From the NCBI GenBank assembly GCA_003999685.1, contig CP021221.1, positions 434,001-498,000 on the forward strand: a stretch of 64,000 nt of DNA. The letters are read 5' to 3'. How positions within the stretch are numbered: the stretch's first letter is position 1; the number at the start of each line of letters is the position of its first letter. This document shows positions 46,423-58,758 of the stretch, in pieces. The notes under the pieces were generated by a model. It made no database searches. It saw only the letters and a program-made list of their open reading frames with translations, and was not told the DNA's origin. Both the position numbers and the translations under genes were made by a program. This stretch comes from Taiwanofungus camphoratus. Taxonomy: Eukaryota; Basidiomycota; Agaricomycetes; Polyporales; Taiwanofungaceae.

Positions 46423-49400
46423 ATGAAGGACTCTGTCTCACATCAGGCGCCGAAAGTCATGTAAGTCCACTTTTTAACATAATGCCATCTCTAATCTGCT
46501 CGCCCTGCTACAGCAAAAAGCTCCAGTTTAGTCTATTGAATAATCAGGACACCGTCAAGATCTCAGAATTTGAGGTCACCCACCGCGACCTCTACACTGC
46601 AATCGACCGTCACCCCGTCAAGGATGGTGTGCTCGATCGTCGCTTGGTACGTTGCGACCGCTCCACTCCGAGTCCTTTTATTAAATTTGCATGCAGGGAA
46701 CGACAGAAAAGAGTGCTTTCTGCGAGACATGTGGACTTTCTTCTGTAGATTGCGTCGGGCACTATGCATACATCAAGCTCGTTGTACCTGTGTTCCATAT
46801 AGGTTACTTCAAGCACACGATCGGTATCCTTCAATGCATCTGTAAGACTTGCGCTCGAGTGTTGCTGGAGGAGCCAGACCGTCGCACATACCTCAAGCGA
46901 TTCCGACGCCCTAACCTAGAGAACATCCAGCGTCAGGCTCTCTGCAAAGCTGTCAACGGACTGGCACGGAAGGCTGTGTATTGCCCTTACTGCGCCTCCA
47001 CAAATGGCACCGTAAAGAAGGCGGGCGCACTCAAGATCATTCACGATAAGTTTCGTGCGAAGAAGACTGCAGACGAGATGGAACAGTGGAAGAAGACATT
47101 TGCACCTGCGATCGAGGCCCAAAAGGAGCTAGGGATGTACATTAACAAAGCGGTGCACGAGGAACTCAACCCGCTGAAGGTGCTGGATCTTTTTAAGCGT
47201 ATATCTGATGAGGTACGTAAGGTGACCCCTTCTCCTCGCATGCTTCCCTTGAACCCGAATTATAAGGATTGCGAACTCCTCGGCCTTCGTCCGGCATATG
47301 GCCGGCCTGAAGAGTATATCTGGCAGTATATTTCTGTTCCCCCAGTCTGCATCCGACCGTCGGTCGCGCAAGACGGCGCATCCAACGAAGACGACTTAAC
47401 CGTAAAACTTACTGAGATTGTCTTCACCAATGCCCTCATCAAACAGGGTCTCGCAAAAGGTGCACCAACCGCTCAATTCATGGTTAGATTTTTCCATACT
47501 CTGAACCCCGTCACAGCTCATTTGCTTGACAGGAGCAATGGGAGTTCCTGCAACTCTCAGTGGCAATGTATATCAATTCCGAACTTCCGGGAGTGCCATC
47601 GCAGATGGGGCAGAAGCCTATCCGCGGGTTCTGCCAACGGCTGAAAGGCAAACAGGGTCGGTTCCGTGGTAACCTGTCCGGAAAGCGTGTCGACTTCTCG
47701 GGACGCACGGTCATCTCGCCTGACCCAAATCTGCGCATTGACGAAGTCGCAGTACCGGAGCGTGTTGCGAAGATCTTGACCTACCCGGAGCGCGTCACCG
47801 CGCACAATATTGACATGCTTAAGAAGGCCATACGGAATGGCTGCGATGTACATCCTGGTGCTAACTATGTCACGGCGGGTAGTAATGGTTTCAAGAAATT
47901 TTTGAAGTTTGGCAATCGGACCGCTATTGCGGACGGACTCAGAATTGGGGATGTCGTAGAGAGACATATCATCGATGGTGATATTGTGCTCTTCAACCGT
48001 CAGCCTAGTTTGCACAAAGTATGTTTCCATCCAGCTTTCAATACCATTTGAATTATTCTTCCTGTGCTTATCAACTCTAGCTGTCAATTATGTGCCACCG
48101 GGTGCGTGCAGCTGCCAAAACTCTTCCGATATTTTATATCTCACCGAGCTGTCTGTCCTCTAGGTGAAAGTGAGACCATGGCGATCATTCCGTCTGAACG
48201 AGTGTGTATGTGGACCGTATAACGCCGACTTCGACGGCGATGAGATGAATCTTCGTATGTAATGGTGCAGTCTCTAGTGCCGTTATTCATCAACATACTT
48301 TTCAGATGTGCCACAAACGGAGGAAGCTCGCACGGAAGCTCTCGAGCTGATGAGCGTCAAGCATAATCTTGTTACACCCCGTAACGGAGAACCAGTCATT
48401 GCTGCTATCCAGGACTTCATCACAGCCTCCTTCTTAATTTCCAGAAAAGACAGTTTTTTTGACCGTCGCCAGTTCACGCAGGTCTGTTCATACTTTGGCG
48501 ATGCAGACCTGCATATCGACATCCCGCCGCCGACGATATGGAAGCCCGTGCGTCTGTGGACGGGTAAGCAGGTGTTCAACGTCCTAATGCGGCCGAACAA
48601 GCATAGCAAGGTCCTTGTGAATGTCGAGTCTAAGTGCAACAAGCAGGAAAAACCGGATAAGGAGAACTATCCCCGCATGAACCCGGCACTTGATCTGGCT
48701 CCCAATGACGGCTGGCTGGTTATTGTCAACAGTGAGATTATGTGTGGAGTAATGGACAAGGCGACAGTAGGAAGTGGCAAGAAGAAGTCTGTGTTTGGTG
48801 TGATTATGAGAGATTACGGTCCTCATGAAGCGGCGGCAGCGATGAATAGGCTGGCAAAGCTCTGCGCACGCTATTTAGGTGTGTGGTTATGATTTGTGAA
48901 CTTATACCTCCGCGTACTCAAGTTAAAACGTTCATAGCAAACTATGGATTTTCCCTAGGCATTAATGATGTCATTCCTGGGCCTGATCTCTCGCAGAAGA
49001 AGGACATGATGGTTGAAAAAGCTTACGCTGAATGTCAAGACTTGATCCAACAAGCGAAGAAAGGGTTGCTACAGAATAAGCCTGGATGTAACCAGGAACA
49101 GACACTAGAAGCCTTGATTGGATCAGTCCTCTCCAAAGTTCGTGATACTGTAGGAGAAATCTGTATGAAAGAACTCAGTCGCCATAACGCGCCTCTTATC
49201 ATGGCTACCTGTGGTTCCAAAGGTACTTCCAAACCTCTGCCCAAGAAGCCTTTGCACTTATCAGATGGCAGGTTCCGTCATCAATGTGTCTCAGATGGTG
49301 GCTTGTGTTGGTCAGCAAATGATCTCTGGTCGCCGGGTGCCAGATGGTTTCCAGGACCGTTCCTTACCTCACTTCCCCAAGAAGTCGAGGGAGCCGCCAT

Positions 49401-51670
49401 CAAAAGGCTTTGTGCGAAATAGTTTTTACACAGGCTTATCTCCAACGGAATTCCTCTTTCACGCCATTTCCGGCCGTGAGGGTCTCGTCGATACGGCCGT
49501 CAAGACTGCAGAAACAGGATACATGCAACGGCGTTTGATGAAGGCTCTGGAGGATCTGGTCACACATTACGACTCGTCCGTGCGGAATGCCACAGGTGGT
49601 GTTGTTCAGTTCCGGTATGGCGATGATGGTCTTGATCCCGCATGCCTTGAGGGTGATGCTCAACCGGTGGAGTTTTTGCGAGCGTGGAGCCACGCTTCAG
49701 TGAGATGTCTACAACATGTACTTGAAATTTTCTCACTCAAATTTGATTCTCAGTCTATTGGATCGCGCAGCTCCCGTGGTCTGCTGCCCTCCGAGATTTT
49801 AGAGGTGGTAGATCGCGAGTTATCACGCCGCAAATTTACCAGCGAGTGCACGGGTTCATATATGGCTACCATACGCGGTTTCATTTCGGAGTACGTCGCC
49901 CACAAGCTCGCTCACGTGCGAAAAGCCCATGGCATGTTTGACGCCCTGGAGCGTGATGATGAATGGGATGCAGACACAGACCTGTCAATGGGCGCATCCG
50001 GTAAGTAACGAGTTTGTTATCATGTTTTGAGATGTGCTCAATCTGCGCCGCTACTCAAGACGCCGATAAGGCGGCTGTTGACAACAAATTGAAGGTTACG
50101 GAGGAGCAGATGCGAGCGTTCTTGGACATTTGTTGGACGAAATATGTCAAAGCCAAGATCGAGCCTGGTGCGTATTTCCAACATCTCAGCTTGTCATCGA
50201 TCGTTCTAAATGCCATACAGGTTCAACTGTTGGTGCAGTAGGAGCACAGTCCATTGGTGAACCGGGAACGCAGATGACGTTGAAGACGTTCCACTTCGCG
50301 GGTGTCGCATCGATGAACGTAACACTGGGTGTCCCCCGTATCAAGGAGATCATCAATGCCGCTAAGGCTATCAGTACTCCTATCATTAGTTGCAAGCTTG
50401 TTAACCCGGATAGTGAGGCATCTGCTCGTATCATTAAAGGGCGCTTGGAAAAGACGCACTTGAATGATGTGAGTGATTTGACTGCATGTTTTCGCGTTCA
50501 CCGCCTCGCATTCATGTCTCTTCTTGTTAGGTCGCTGCAGTCCTTGAGGAGGCATGGGCGCCGGAGTATACTTACATAGGTGTTATCGTGGACATGAAAA
50601 CCATCCAGGATCTTCAGGTTAGCGCCATTCCGAATGATCTTCCTGTCTGCTGACTCTAATTCTCCAAATAGCTGGAATTGACCTTGGATGACATTAAGTG
50701 GGCTATTGTTGCTGCAAAGAAGCTGAAAATCAAGCAAGAGGTGAGAATTTATTTACGTTTGTCGACTTGGTCTTTTAAACGGATGTCTGTCCATTGTCAG
50801 TCTATCACTATCATACCTCGCAAGAATCGGCTTCGGATATATATCGATGGGGCGGATAAATACTATAGACTGCGTGAGCTCAAAAGAGCACTGCCGGAAG
50901 TCGTCGTGAAGGTAAGCTCATTATTCAGATCGGCTACAATATACATTGTTTGATCTTTGACTAGGGAGTATCGACAATCCGCCGTGCCGTCATCAATATC
51001 ATGGATAAGGACGGTCCACGAGGGAAAGCGGGCGACAAGGAGCTACTCGTGGAAGGCTATGGCCTTCAGCAAGTAATGGTAACCCAAGGTACGTATAGAT
51101 AAACTCTTGTTTGATCGCTCTTTCGCTGGACGCGTAATCTTGTAGGTATTGTTGGCGAGTACACCACGTCCAACCACATTATCGAAGTCGCACATGTCCT
51201 CGGCATCGAGGCGGCAAGGCGGACTATTATCAATGAGATCCAATACACCATGTCAAGTCATGGTATGAGCATTGACCCTCGGCATGTGATGTTACTTGGG
51301 GATGTCATGACGTATAAGGTAATGTCAATCCATGTTTTGACGAATCGATACCTTATGGTTATCCGACATATTTACTATTTTCTCTTTGTTATGCAGGGTG
51401 AAGTCTTAGGTATCACACGGTTCGGTGTAGCGAAGATGAAAGATAGTGTCCTCATGTTGGCATCCTTCGAGAAGACCACAGACCACTTATTCGATGCTTC
51501 AGCTTTCGGGAAGACGGACAGCATCGCTGGAGTATCCGAAAGCATTATCATGGGCAACCCTGCAGCCATGACAGGGACATCTATGTCAGTTTGCACAACA
51601 TTATGTTCAGCTAGAGATGTTGACCTCTTTCAAGGCCCGCACTGGTCATGCCGGCACCGTCCATCAGTAA
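46423..51670 (+). CDS. RPC1: RNA polymerase III largest subunit (RPC1/Rpc160)
   Basis: A gene of about 5.2 kb with many introns. Start '[13 protein letters not shown]'; the clamp zinc site is '[18 protein letters not shown]', followed by '[13 protein letters not shown]' and 'YCPYCAS'. The catalytic metal motif '[13 protein letters not shown]' is intact. '[20 protein letters not shown]' and '[17 protein letters not shown]' are family blocks. The bridge helix region is '[20 protein letters not shown]' and '[20 protein letters not shown]'; the trigger loop is '[20 protein letters not shown]'. Pol III identity rests on '[19 protein letters not shown]' and on the C-terminal '[20 protein letters not shown]', with no CTD repeats. 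It synthesises tRNA, 5S rRNA and U6. The last splice near 51583-51612 is uncertain; I take the stop at 51668-51670. Confidence 0.92.
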
Positions 51671-52321
51671 ACCAAGAAAACTTCTCTTTGAAGGGGCTCT
51701 TTGAAGTATCTATGACAATGCAGTTAGGTTTAGCTACCTACTCGTAAATTATGACAGTAAGCAAGTTTGTTGTATCATAGAAAGCATTTATCATGTTTCG
51801 GATATCGAGTTTCAGATTCTGTGTTTTGTGCTGCCTTCTAACAATCTTCGGGACTGAATTGAACAGGATTGGATATCTCACGACGATGGTCTCCTTCATC
51901 ACTCAAGAGGATGATAGAGATGAATCCTACGCAAGACCATCATTGGCACATCAGCACTCAACAATAACTAGCGCCCGCGATATTCCGCAAATGTCGGTAC
52001 GCAACTCTACACCCGCGGCGCTTTTCGTCGGCGACGTGGCATAGCGTAAATAGCCTAGAACGGCATTCATCTTTGCACCCTTCACGATATGGGGTATGAA
52101 TTGTGCTGTCGTTCACTTGGTCAAAGCTCGGGTAATGAAAAGGACCTCGAAGAAGAATGGATCGAGTACATTACAATTGACAGACTATTCCCTAGTATTT
52201 ACCAACGGTACAACTCTTTATCGAACAATAACGCATCGGTTCTACAGATTGTAAGATACAATTTGTTGATCATCATAGCACGCAGCATGAATTGGGGGCG
52301 GTACAAATATGTTTTCGGTCA
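51671..52321. other. Intergenic, no gene seen
   Basis: About 650 bp between convergent RPC1 and the LRR gene. A plus ORF at 51793-52044 begins with a hydrophobic stretch (FCVLCCLLTIFGTEL), but has no other support, so I do not call it. Confidence 0.4.
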
Positions 52322-54380
52322 CTAAGAGTATATTTTCATGGCGGCCACATCTTTTTGACTGAGGGTCACTACTCCAAGTCTCTCATCCAACGAACTGATA
52401 AGGGTTTCCAATCTCACAATCGCTGCTTCAGAAACCTGCGGCCTTCCTTTACTGAAGATGCTCAGGAAAGAACGGAGATCATGGATCTCAGTGACAAGAT
52501 TTGGCTCGTCGCTCACTCCAGGGCCCGTTTCTTCGGTCGTCGATTCATGGGAGAGGCTTTCGCCACTTTCCAGGATGGAACCACTGGCATGTCCTTCGCT
52601 CTCATGAGCAATACTATCGCTATTGTCGTTGCTTGAAGTATCGGTCTGTACGGGACTCTGCAATGCCTGAGATTCAGTGGGGGGTGCGCTTTCAGGGGAA
52701 GCAGGAACTCTTCGAACGAAACCCAACCTGTGCTGGAGAGCAGGCACGAGGGGAGTGTTATGAATCAAGAAGAGCCATCCCTCTCCTGCGAACGACCTAG
52801 TTGCCATCTGTGGCACGCTCAAGACGCTGCGCGTATCCCATTTCTGATCTGGTTCCCGCGCACTACCGGTGACGACGGCATTGAGGAAGTTGACATTCAA
52901 TACGAGGTTATCAGTGACAGTAGACGCTTGGATCGATTGAAAATAATCCGTAAGGCATTGCACGATCCGACGTGGAGTGGCAACCGCCATAGAGCAACTC
53001 CATTTAAAAGACCCCCCAACCCGTGTATACTGCTGCCACATTGCGAAAGTGTTCGGCAGCTCATGCCGATGTCCTTCGATAAGAAACAGGGGATGTATTA
53101 GAGCCTCGAGATTGCGGAACAGCTCTGGTTCAGATCGAAGGAGATCGCAAAGATCAGCTTCACCGAGTGACGGGCACTCCATGAGAACAAGTCGCTTCAA
53201 GCCAGGCACGGTGGTCAGGACTCCCCGAACCGTATCAGAGGTGACCGCAGGATTGAACGAGAGGTTAAGGGATTCCAGATTCTTGCATGCGGAAATGACT
53301 TCAACAATTTGCTCTGACGAAGGCTGGAATTCGGAAAGATCCAGCGTACTGGTCGATCCTGAGGCGATGTGCAGCAAGTATGGCATGCCCGCCGACGGAA
53401 AGGGAGTAAATTCTCGAAGGATCTGTCCGACCAGAGGAGCTTTGTCAGGAAACAAGACGATCTTTTCAATTTCGTCGGCACGATCATTTTCCACCGCCTG
53501 AACAACCCCCTCTCTGAAGGTCATGTTGACAAGAGAAGGTAAAGCAGAGTCCCCAACAGTTAGAGCTATCGAAGTTGTCTCGCTTGGAGGGCTTGCTTCA
53601 TCAGAACCATCCGGTTCCTCATATTCGGATGGCCAAGCTTCTGCCAACATCCGCAGTGTTACCATTTTCTCACCTTCGAGACTCGCGATGGTCTTCTCCA
53701 TATATTCATCTCGGAGACGATTGTCTTCATTATTGAGTTCCTCCGGAGTAGGCTTGGGGTAATAGGCCCTGAGATACTGGGCGGCAGACAAGGGAACACT
53801 TCCTGGAACTTTCACAGCCGATTCTAACCCACTAATTGACACGAAGCAATATGCAGGCGACTCGGGTTCTGTGATATCAAACACAGTGATGCCATCATTG
53901 TTATCTGTGATCGAGGAAACATTGTGAGTAAAGGCTTCATCGGTGCATCCAGCGAGTCTGTGAAAAAGAATGCAACACCATACCTCCATCGCCACTATCC
54001 ATCTTCGCATCTAGTAAATTGTGACTGTAGTGGGGCCCGTCAACGTAGGCCTCATTCGGCATAAAAGATCCAAGTCCAACGCTGAAGCTAATCCCGAGCA
54101 GGAACGAGATGAATTTGCATGGAACACCTGGCATGTGTGGTGGCTTCGCTTCCCAATGATCTCCGTACTTGCCACTCATAGATCGCAATTCGGCACCAAC
54201 GATTTCAGCATTTTCTGGCTGTTTGACAAGTGTAATAAAACGACGAGCTGCATTCAATGGAAGCGACCCATAACACCATTGATGATGAAAAGCGGCGATG
54301 CAACGATATTTGGGTGCTGCGTTCGGAGGACCATGCGGGCGAACACGAGCGATGACAAAAGCTTGATGCCTTTGACCCAT
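52322..54380 (-). CDS. Conserved fungal protein with leucine-rich repeats, function unknown
   Basis: Two exons (53984-54380 and 52322-53904) give 659 residues; the 79-bp intron restores the frame. The N-terminus is distinctive: 'MGQRHQAFVIARVRPHGPP', 'YRCIAAFHHQWCYGSLPL' and 'RRFITLVKQPENAEIV'. This pattern is one I associate with conserved but unnamed basidiomycete proteins. The middle has LRR-type units: 'TSTLDLSEFQPSSEQIVEVI', 'LESLNLSFNPAVTSDTVRGV' and 'LKRLVLMECPSLGEADLCDL'. The last 150 residues are acidic and Ser-rich. There is no F-box that I can recognise at the N-terminus and no signal peptide. LRRs suggest protein binding; nothing more can be said. Confidence 0.75.
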
Positions 54381-54658
54381 GGAGAGGAAAAAAAACTTGC
54401 AGAGCAGCTGTGAAACCTGGTTGAGTCGTGGGCAGATAGTAGATAACCTGCCTCAACCTTGGGGAAAGTAGTAGTATATGGTATGAGTACCTTTGATCGA
54501 TGCTCGTGACGACTCGCGTTCAAAGTCACATGGTATGTCACGGACGCGTCACTCTGGCACGCGCCCGCCGCAGGGCCCACAGTGGGTCGACGGAGTCGAC
54601 GGTGAACGCCAGACGCTCGCCCTTATTCCATCAGCTCCAGAGCTCAATCTCCCCTATA

Positions 54659-57330
54659 ATGACCTCGAATTGGGGTAAGTACAGCCGTCGTGGCCTGGAC
54701 GTTGCTTCCACCGCAACCTCCCTCGGCTTTTCTGCTGCCAAGGCTGGCACCAAATTAGGCGTAGGCAATCGTTGATATAGCCCGTCCAATCTCAGCTACA
54801 CTGACCGTAAATTTGATAGTTCTCACTCACTCGTGGTATAGCATCTACTGCCGCTGGCCTAACGGGCTCTGTTCTTGACCATGCCCTCTTCGGCGGCAGT
54901 ATCGGCGTGGGTCCGCTCTTGGGCGGTGCCGTTTCCACCGCTATTTCAACTATTGAGTCTCTGGCCTTGGCGCCTATCCTCATCGGAGAGTCTCTGACCT
55001 CCACTTCGTTTGTTGCTGCGCAATCAACACTCTCTGTGCTCGCCACTATCTTCCCGGGCAGCGACGAAGCAAGCTTCTCTCTTGCCAGCTTCGCCGGGTT
55101 AGTCCGCAGAGAATGGTCTGAACCTGTTGACAGTGAGGGCCTACCGGAGGAACGCTACGGTCTTGCTGAGACTATGAAAGCCCTTGCGGGGTGGGCGACT
55201 CTACAAGGTGTAACGGGTGAATGGCAGGAACGGCAATGGTTCAAGCATATGCAGGAGATAGTGGTGAATGATGAGGAGCATCTTACGACAGAATCTTCAG
55301 ATGCACCGCCGACGAAGAGGCAGCGTGTGGATTCGCGAGTACATATCACAACAGACGTGGTATACCCCAGTCATGGTGGCCAGATCGTCACTGCTGACAT
55401 TGGCGAAGCACTTTCTACCCCCTCTTTCCTTTCGCCTGTTACTCCCAAAGCTTCTCAGTCGCCAATTCCTGGTACATGTCCACTCCTGTCTCACAGTGAG
55501 CTCAAGCAAACGTTGCGCCGGCTCTCCAAATTGGTGCTCGCAGGCTACGGTGGACCCAGTCTTCTGTTCTTTGGTGTCTCCCCGTGGGCCACGTCAAAAC
55601 AAAGTGTCTCTTCCTTATCATCCTCAGAGGATTGGAAGGAGGTAGACAAACTCGCCGACGCGGTTGATGCGTCCGAGATCGAGGCGTCTTCCTCCGCCCG
55701 GGTAAGCGTTGCACAGCCGGAGTCAGGCCCAGGAAGGCCTTCATATTCGTGGTGGAACGTCCTCATGGGACGACATGACTATGACATCTTCATGGAATAT
55801 GCCAATGCTCACCCTCCCTCTGCCGCTAGGGAGACTTTGGTATGTACGTCTTTCCGGGCTACGCCTTCCTTGTCTCCATGAGATGTATTCACTGTCTGTC
55901 CTCAGGGTGATTCCGGGACGGCCGGTAATCCCCAGCCCCGTCCCGCCACGGCATTCATAGGTAACGAAAGACTCATGCCTCGGTTCTGGGTGCTCACAGA
56001 TCATGTGCGGCGAGAAGTTGTCCTCGTCATCCGAGGGACAATGAGCCTCAACGAACTCGCCGTCGACCTGACATGCGACACGGCACCCTTCGAGCTGCAT
56101 ACCTCAAGTCGACGCGAAGCTGCGCCGAGTTTCAGAGGGGACGCTGATGCCCCGAAAGACGCCGCTGAAGAAGCCAGAGTGGATGAAGACGAGGGTGGAA
56201 ACTGGAGCGAATTTGATGAAGGGTTGGAAAGCATCCCTGGGTCATTCCCAATGGACCTTTCGACGCCTTCTCCACCCAAGCGGCCGAGCCGACCTTCGGA
56301 AACTGTCATGCAACCGCAACCGTTGCCTCCAACACCGGATGAAGAGGACGCAGAGTCCCATCTTGTCCACGGGGGTATTCTGAAGATGGCGCGGGCCATG
56401 GGTGCACCTGGAAAACCTGTCCACGTCGCAGTGCGAGATGCTCTAAAGCGGAATCGCGGTTATTGTACGTTCACTATGTTGACAAGTGGATCTGCCGTGT
56501 ACTTCTGGCTATACATGCTGATATATCATTTATCTGCATAGCATTGATCCTGTGCGGGCACAGTCTGGGTGCAGGCGTTGCCGCTCTTCTGGCACTGGTG
56601 ACTTCGTTGAGTATTTTCTTCAATCTCTTCTCGCTCACTCTACCCTCCCAGATGTGGGCCGACCCCGAAACACGACTTACTCATCGCCGTTCAGGACTTC
56701 CTCGACGACGCTTGGTCTCTGCTTTCTGCTTCGCGCCACCATGCCTCACGTCCCCGCGTCTCGGCGCACTGGCGCGCGAGTCAGGGCTGATCACCTCCTT
56801 CGTCTATTCGCACGATGTAGTATCGCGCCTCTCTTTGGGGAGCGTGCGCGACCTGAAGCGGGGCGCGATGTGGTTATGCAAGGCAGAGGATGCGGGAAAG
56901 GACAAGGAGGACCATGAAGGCTACTCAGGCGTCACAAAGCGGGCACTCAAGTGGAAAGCGGGGCTCGGGGAGGAAGGGGACGAGGAGTGGGTGAGTACCT
57001 ACTCATCTCTGGAATTTTCATCTAGATAAACTGAGCCCTCTTCTTCCTCAGTTCCTCGCGATCCGTAAGACGCTCGAAGCGAACATGCACATGGTGCAGC
57101 TCTTCCCTCCCGGACGCGTCTTCTGGGCTTTGCGCGACGACGACTTGCACATCGCGCATCGTGTCCACAATGAAGGCGGCGGAGGCGTGCACGATTTGGG
57201 AGGAGAGAAGGTGCGGCTGTTCGAGGTGCTTGACGTCGAGCGTGTCTTTGGACAGATCGTGTTCGCGCGGGACATGCTGAGCTCACACTTACCGCATCAA
57301 TATGATCGGGTGCTTCATCAGCTACTGTGA
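54659..57330 (+). CDS. Class 3 lipase, diacylglycerol-lipase-like
   Basis: The start is placed at ATG 54659 (MTSNWGKYSRRGLDVAS); an in-frame ATG at 54533 would add 42 residues. The N-terminal 150 residues are rich in small and hydrophobic residues and may be membrane-associated ('FGGSIGVGPLLGGAVSTAI', 'SLALAPILIGESLTSTSF'). The lipase core carries 'VLVIRGTMSLNELAVDL' (oxyanion strand), 'VHGGILKMARAMG' and, after an intron, 'ILCGHSLGAGVAALLAL' with the nucleophile Ser. 'SFVYSHDVVSRLSLG' gives the Asp and 'SSHLPHQYDR' the His. This fits the Lipase_3 family with sn-1 DAG lipase or related phospholipase activity; the exact substrate is unknown. A Ser/Pro-rich disordered insert lies between the Gly-rich start and the nucleophile. 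Stop 57330. Confidence 0.82.
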
Positions 57331-57753
57331 CCGTTGGTCCTAGCAATTCGGGCTGCATCAATGTGTTCATGGAGATTGACTGGACTATATTCCATGTGTA
57401 TTATATTTAATGACTATGTAGCATACCCAAAGCTGTAGACCATATGATGACTCACACATTGCCTGTAAAGTTTCTCGAAGGCCAGAGGATCACGGAAACA
57501 ACTGCTGAGCTAAGATGTGAAACGAAGCAATCTATGACTTACAGTACCGGGGCCCGGAGCTTTTTTTGCAACTGGTGACTTGGTCAGAAGTGCGCAATGA
57601 GAAGAAAAAGTGAGATTGCATTGAAAATCAGTGATACAGGGTGACAGTACGGAACAGACTGTAGCCAAAATACAACCGAAAGTAAGGAAACCACAATAGA
57701 GTAGCTCTTGAAAGGGGTGGCGAGATGAAGTACCCTGAGAAGCGCTCGTAGAC
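57331..57753. other. Intergenic, no gene seen
   Basis: About 420 bp between the convergent 3' ends of the lipase gene and SPT4. No ORF of note. Confidence 0.4.
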
Positions 57754-58226
57754 TCAATCTTGCTCGGACTGGTCCCGTGGCCGGTACTTGATGCCTCTGC
57801 CCTCTAGCTCACCCTCAACGTCTTCAGGTATGCGGCCCTTCACGCGCACTGCGTACATCCCACGGGCGTACTTTGCTGCAGAATTGAGTTAATGGCGCCG
57901 AGTGAAGAGATGGAGTGACGACGCACATATCCGCTGCCAGCGGCCCACCCAGCTGGTCTCGGGGTCGATGACCGCAATTACACCATCAAAGTGTGTGGTG
58001 GTGCACGCCTGGATGCGGTCCGGGTACCCCTTCATCTGTGTCAGAGCAGTAGAGTCAATGGCTAACATCAGTCGAGACGAGTTCAACGCGCCTGCATTAG
58101 CTCTTCGCAATTCGGGCAACCATGTTTGCGGAAGTCTGCTGGGGCCTGGATGATAGAACAGAGGAGACATGCTCGCAGCTGCTTGGCACGCGGTTGTGGT
58201 GGGATTGCTGCTGCCGGCTGAGACAT
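57754..58226 (-). CDS. SPT4: Transcription elongation factor SPT4
   Basis: Three exons (58092-58226, 57927-58035, 57754-57875) give 121 residues, the usual Spt4 length. 'LRACLLCSIIQAPADFRK' and 'HGCPNCEELMQ' supply the four zinc Cys; then 'MKGYPDRIQACTTTHFDGVI' and 'AVIDPETSWVGRWQRI', and 'SKYARGMYAVRVKGRIPED' with 'LEGRGIKYRPRDQSEQD'. Spt4 pairs with Spt5 as DSIF, clamping RNA polymerase II during elongation. The intron after exon 1 begins with GC (GCGCGT) and ends ACACAG; no GT donor gives the conserved join Q-MKG. Divergent from the BIG1-like gene. Confidence 0.92.
58090..58091 (-). other. GC-type splice donor in SPT4
   Basis: Exon 1 ends ...CTAATGCAG, then GCGCGTTG; the 56-bp intron ends GACACAG before ATGAAGGGG. 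The joined protein matches the family exactly, so a GC-AG intron is the best reading. Confidence 0.7.
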
Positions 58227-58758
58227 CAAGTGGTCGTAAATGACAGTGAGGATATGCACCGGTAGGTGCCGAGACACAGGGTAGGGAGGTACCCCAGGGC
58301 AGAAATGTTTTGGACCTTCTGTCAACTGCCGCCGGCACAATGGCACTTGCCACCCCTAGCAGAATTTGGCACAAATGTCTGTAGGCCTTCTGCATAGCTA
58401 AAGTAAACAAGCTATGCAATATTGTATTGTTACCAGCAGACAGATGTAAGATACTCAGACTACACTGCTACCTTAGTGACTAGACTTGTTGGTAACCTTG
58501 AAGTAATTCAGTGAGTAAAACATTGACCCATAAACAACTCAATCTCATTGCCTCTTCCGGTCAATACATGACAGAATTTTATGCGGTGTAAGCGTGACAA
58601 TTCTTGATCATGTGACGTCCTCTGTTTTGAGTTGGGTCTATCTTAGGAACGAGAGAATTGCCTTTTACAGATTCCCGGAAGTTGCCGGTGCTGCTCACCA
58701 CTTGCACAGTGCAGTTGCTCACCAGCAACTGCATCGACCTGAGCCCGTAGTTGCAGCG
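58227..58758. promoter_or_regulatory. Divergent promoter region of SPT4 and the BIG1-like gene
   Basis: 532 bp between two start codons. Near 58610 CATGTGACGTCC resembles a bZIP half site. Otherwise nothing specific. Confidence 0.3.

Noticed and set aside
51793-52044. Possible small membrane protein after RPC1
   Set aside because: Only a short hydrophobic start supports it, and it lies in the expected 3' UTR zone of two convergent genes.
56001-56399. 132-codon minus-strand ORF inside the lipase gene
   Set aside because: Antisense to the disordered insert of the lipase, with low-complexity Ser-rich content.
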